Below are positions 62,704 to 64,000 of a stretch of DNA of 64,000 nt, piece by piece. A program made the translations under genes and the position numbers. The stretch's first letter is position 1, and each line of letters opens with the position of its first letter. The stretch is from Malurus cyaneus samueli (Eukaryota; Chordata; Aves; Passeriformes; Maluridae), in contig CM019217.1 in assembly GCA_009741485.1 (NCBI GenBank), forward strand, positions 38,639,961-38,703,960, given 5' to 3'. Under the pieces are notes generated by a model that saw nothing but the letters and a program-made list of their open reading frames with translations, made no database searches and was not told where the DNA came from.

Positions 62704-64000
62704 CAGTATATTTATGCAAAATACAAGGGAAAAAAGAGAATTTTTTTGCTATATTGCAAAATTTAATTCTAGTTTCCCAATAAATTATAATTGTTTTTCA
62801 TCTTTGACTTCTGAAATACTGGACTTTCTAAAAACCTAGCACTCCACCCGGTTGCACAGTAAGTTTTTCGTTCAGTGAAAAAGTTTGTGCCCTCCCCAAA
62901 ATGTTGCATTTCTTCCAACATTAGTTGAGGACATTAATTAAATTTACCTTGAATACATGATGGGCCAAAAGTTACTACACACTGAGCTACCAGTATTTTT
63001 GGGAAACCTCTCCCTTCATGTGCTTGCTGATGCTGTCAGAAGTGATTGAGTCACAGAACATGGTTCAATGGATATCTTTGCTTCTTGTTTCTTAATTGTT
63101 TTGGGGTTTTTTTGTGCTGTGTGTTTGGTTTTTCCTCCTCCGTATTTCCCATTCAGAGGGGACTGATTCCTAGTGAAGAGATTGAGCCATCTCTAAAGTA
63201 TCTGTGATGTTTTCTTGTTTGGTTGGGTTTCTTCCTGTTAGGATATAGATTTGACTTTCACAAAGTAATACTTAAGGGACTATACTCTCAACACAAGAGA
63301 ATGTGGGGAGGATGCCTATAATTATCAAGAATAATGATAAATAATAAATCTGAAGGGACCAAAAAAAAATTCTTTTTCCCAGACATTGATTTAGAGACTG
63401 GAAAAGAGATAGAATTGATTTTTTTTTTTTTTGTTTGAGAAAAGCAATTATCAAAGATGGTTAACTGTTAACCGCAGGATTTAATAAACTTTAAATGATC
63501 ACAGACAGAAGATAAAGCATTAAAGTCAGCCTTTAATTATAGAGGCTGGGCATTTCTGGTAGGAGTTCATGCATCTCTGTACCAATGATGTAGGTTCATT
63601 TCTTTTAATATATCAGGTATTCTGTAAGGTTTTGAGAAGAGCTTGCTTGGACTCAGTGTAGGTAGATTATCGTTAGGTTTTTAGAAGATATTTTTGGTGA
63701 GATTTTTCTCCTGTCCCATTTTACAAGCTGAGTTTGGGCTTATCTTTTCTACAGTTTTCCTGGCATGATTTTTTCATCAGTTTACAGTTCCCTGAGAACT
63801 GTTCTTTCAGCTGAGTTCACGGATACATTTTTTTTCTGATATGCATGCAGCCCATTTATATCCTGGCTCTACAGAGAATACATGCTACAAGATCACTCAT
63901 CTTCTCACATAAACTGTTCCAAATTTTGAGAGATTATTTCTGTCTTCTCCTGGACCTATTCTCAGAAAAGAAATTGCTTCCCCTTTTTCCAGAGTTTTGA
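62704..64000. other. Unannotated AT-rich DNA
   Basis: No gene, RNA or further repeat is recognised. Short T runs occur at 63105-63112 and 63419-63432. Confidence 0.5.

Noticed and set aside
1..64000. CRISPR array, operons, ribosome-binding sites or other prokaryotic features
   Set aside because: No regularly spaced repeats and no dense coding were found. The base composition and transposons are those of vertebrate nuclear DNA.

Overview
The window reads as AT-rich vertebrate nuclear DNA from a bird, most likely an oscine passerine. Two things point there. First, there are six recognisable CR1 (chicken repeat 1) LINE remnants, with avian-style 3' ends and reverse-transcriptase fragments. Second, there is a tRNA-Ile-derived SINE with a CR1-type tail (about 19804-19930) that resembles TguSINE1 of songbirds. 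Two LTR-like endogenous retrovirus relics also fit. I recognise no host protein-coding exon, rRNA, intact tRNA, CRISPR array or operon. Most of the window looks like gene-desert or long-intron DNA, and the open reading frames in it are short and resemble chance frames.

Layout. 1-6.2 kb: CR1 tails at about 1158-1222 (+) and 2238-2340 (-), a CR1 ORF2 reverse-transcriptase fragment fused to its own 3' tail (5225-5705, -), and next to it a 140-bp patch (4915-5054) that is a mosaic of two sequences found 3.5 kb and 1.4 kb upstream, preceded by a lone N. 6.2-19.8 kb: no recognisable gene or young repeat. 19.8-22.4 kb: the tRNA-derived SINE and a short LTR remnant. 22.4-36.9 kb: mostly featureless, with three GC-richer islets (about 29.69-29.92, 30.09-30.42 and 31.93-32.2 kb) and one 195-codon open frame of doubtful meaning. 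36.97-38.12 kb: a probable LTR with a CCAAT box, TATA-like box and polyadenylation signal, whose 5' half is CpG-enriched. 38.1-56.6 kb: a long unannotated stretch with a (TAC)10 microsatellite, a C-rich tract able to form a G-quadruplex on the minus strand, and a 20-N gap. 56.6-57.5 kb: two CR1 copies placed 5'-end to 5'-end in opposite orientation. 57.5-61.6 kb: unannotated. 61.62-62.44 kb: a well-bounded solo LTR (TG...CA) with a perfect 5-bp target-site duplication. A CR1 tail follows at about 62.58 kb.

There is no gene set to describe as a pathway. The elements share one mechanistic link: the SINE carries a CR1-like 3' end, which fits trans-mobilisation by CR1 reverse transcriptase. The CR1 copies themselves are dead: stop codons lie in frame, and one has lost its catalytic Asp-Asp pair. 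I found no evidence for a new biological system. The items most worth a second look are the mosaic patch at 4914-5054, the two LTRs and the back-to-back CR1 pair. All family names come from recognition by eye, not from a database search.
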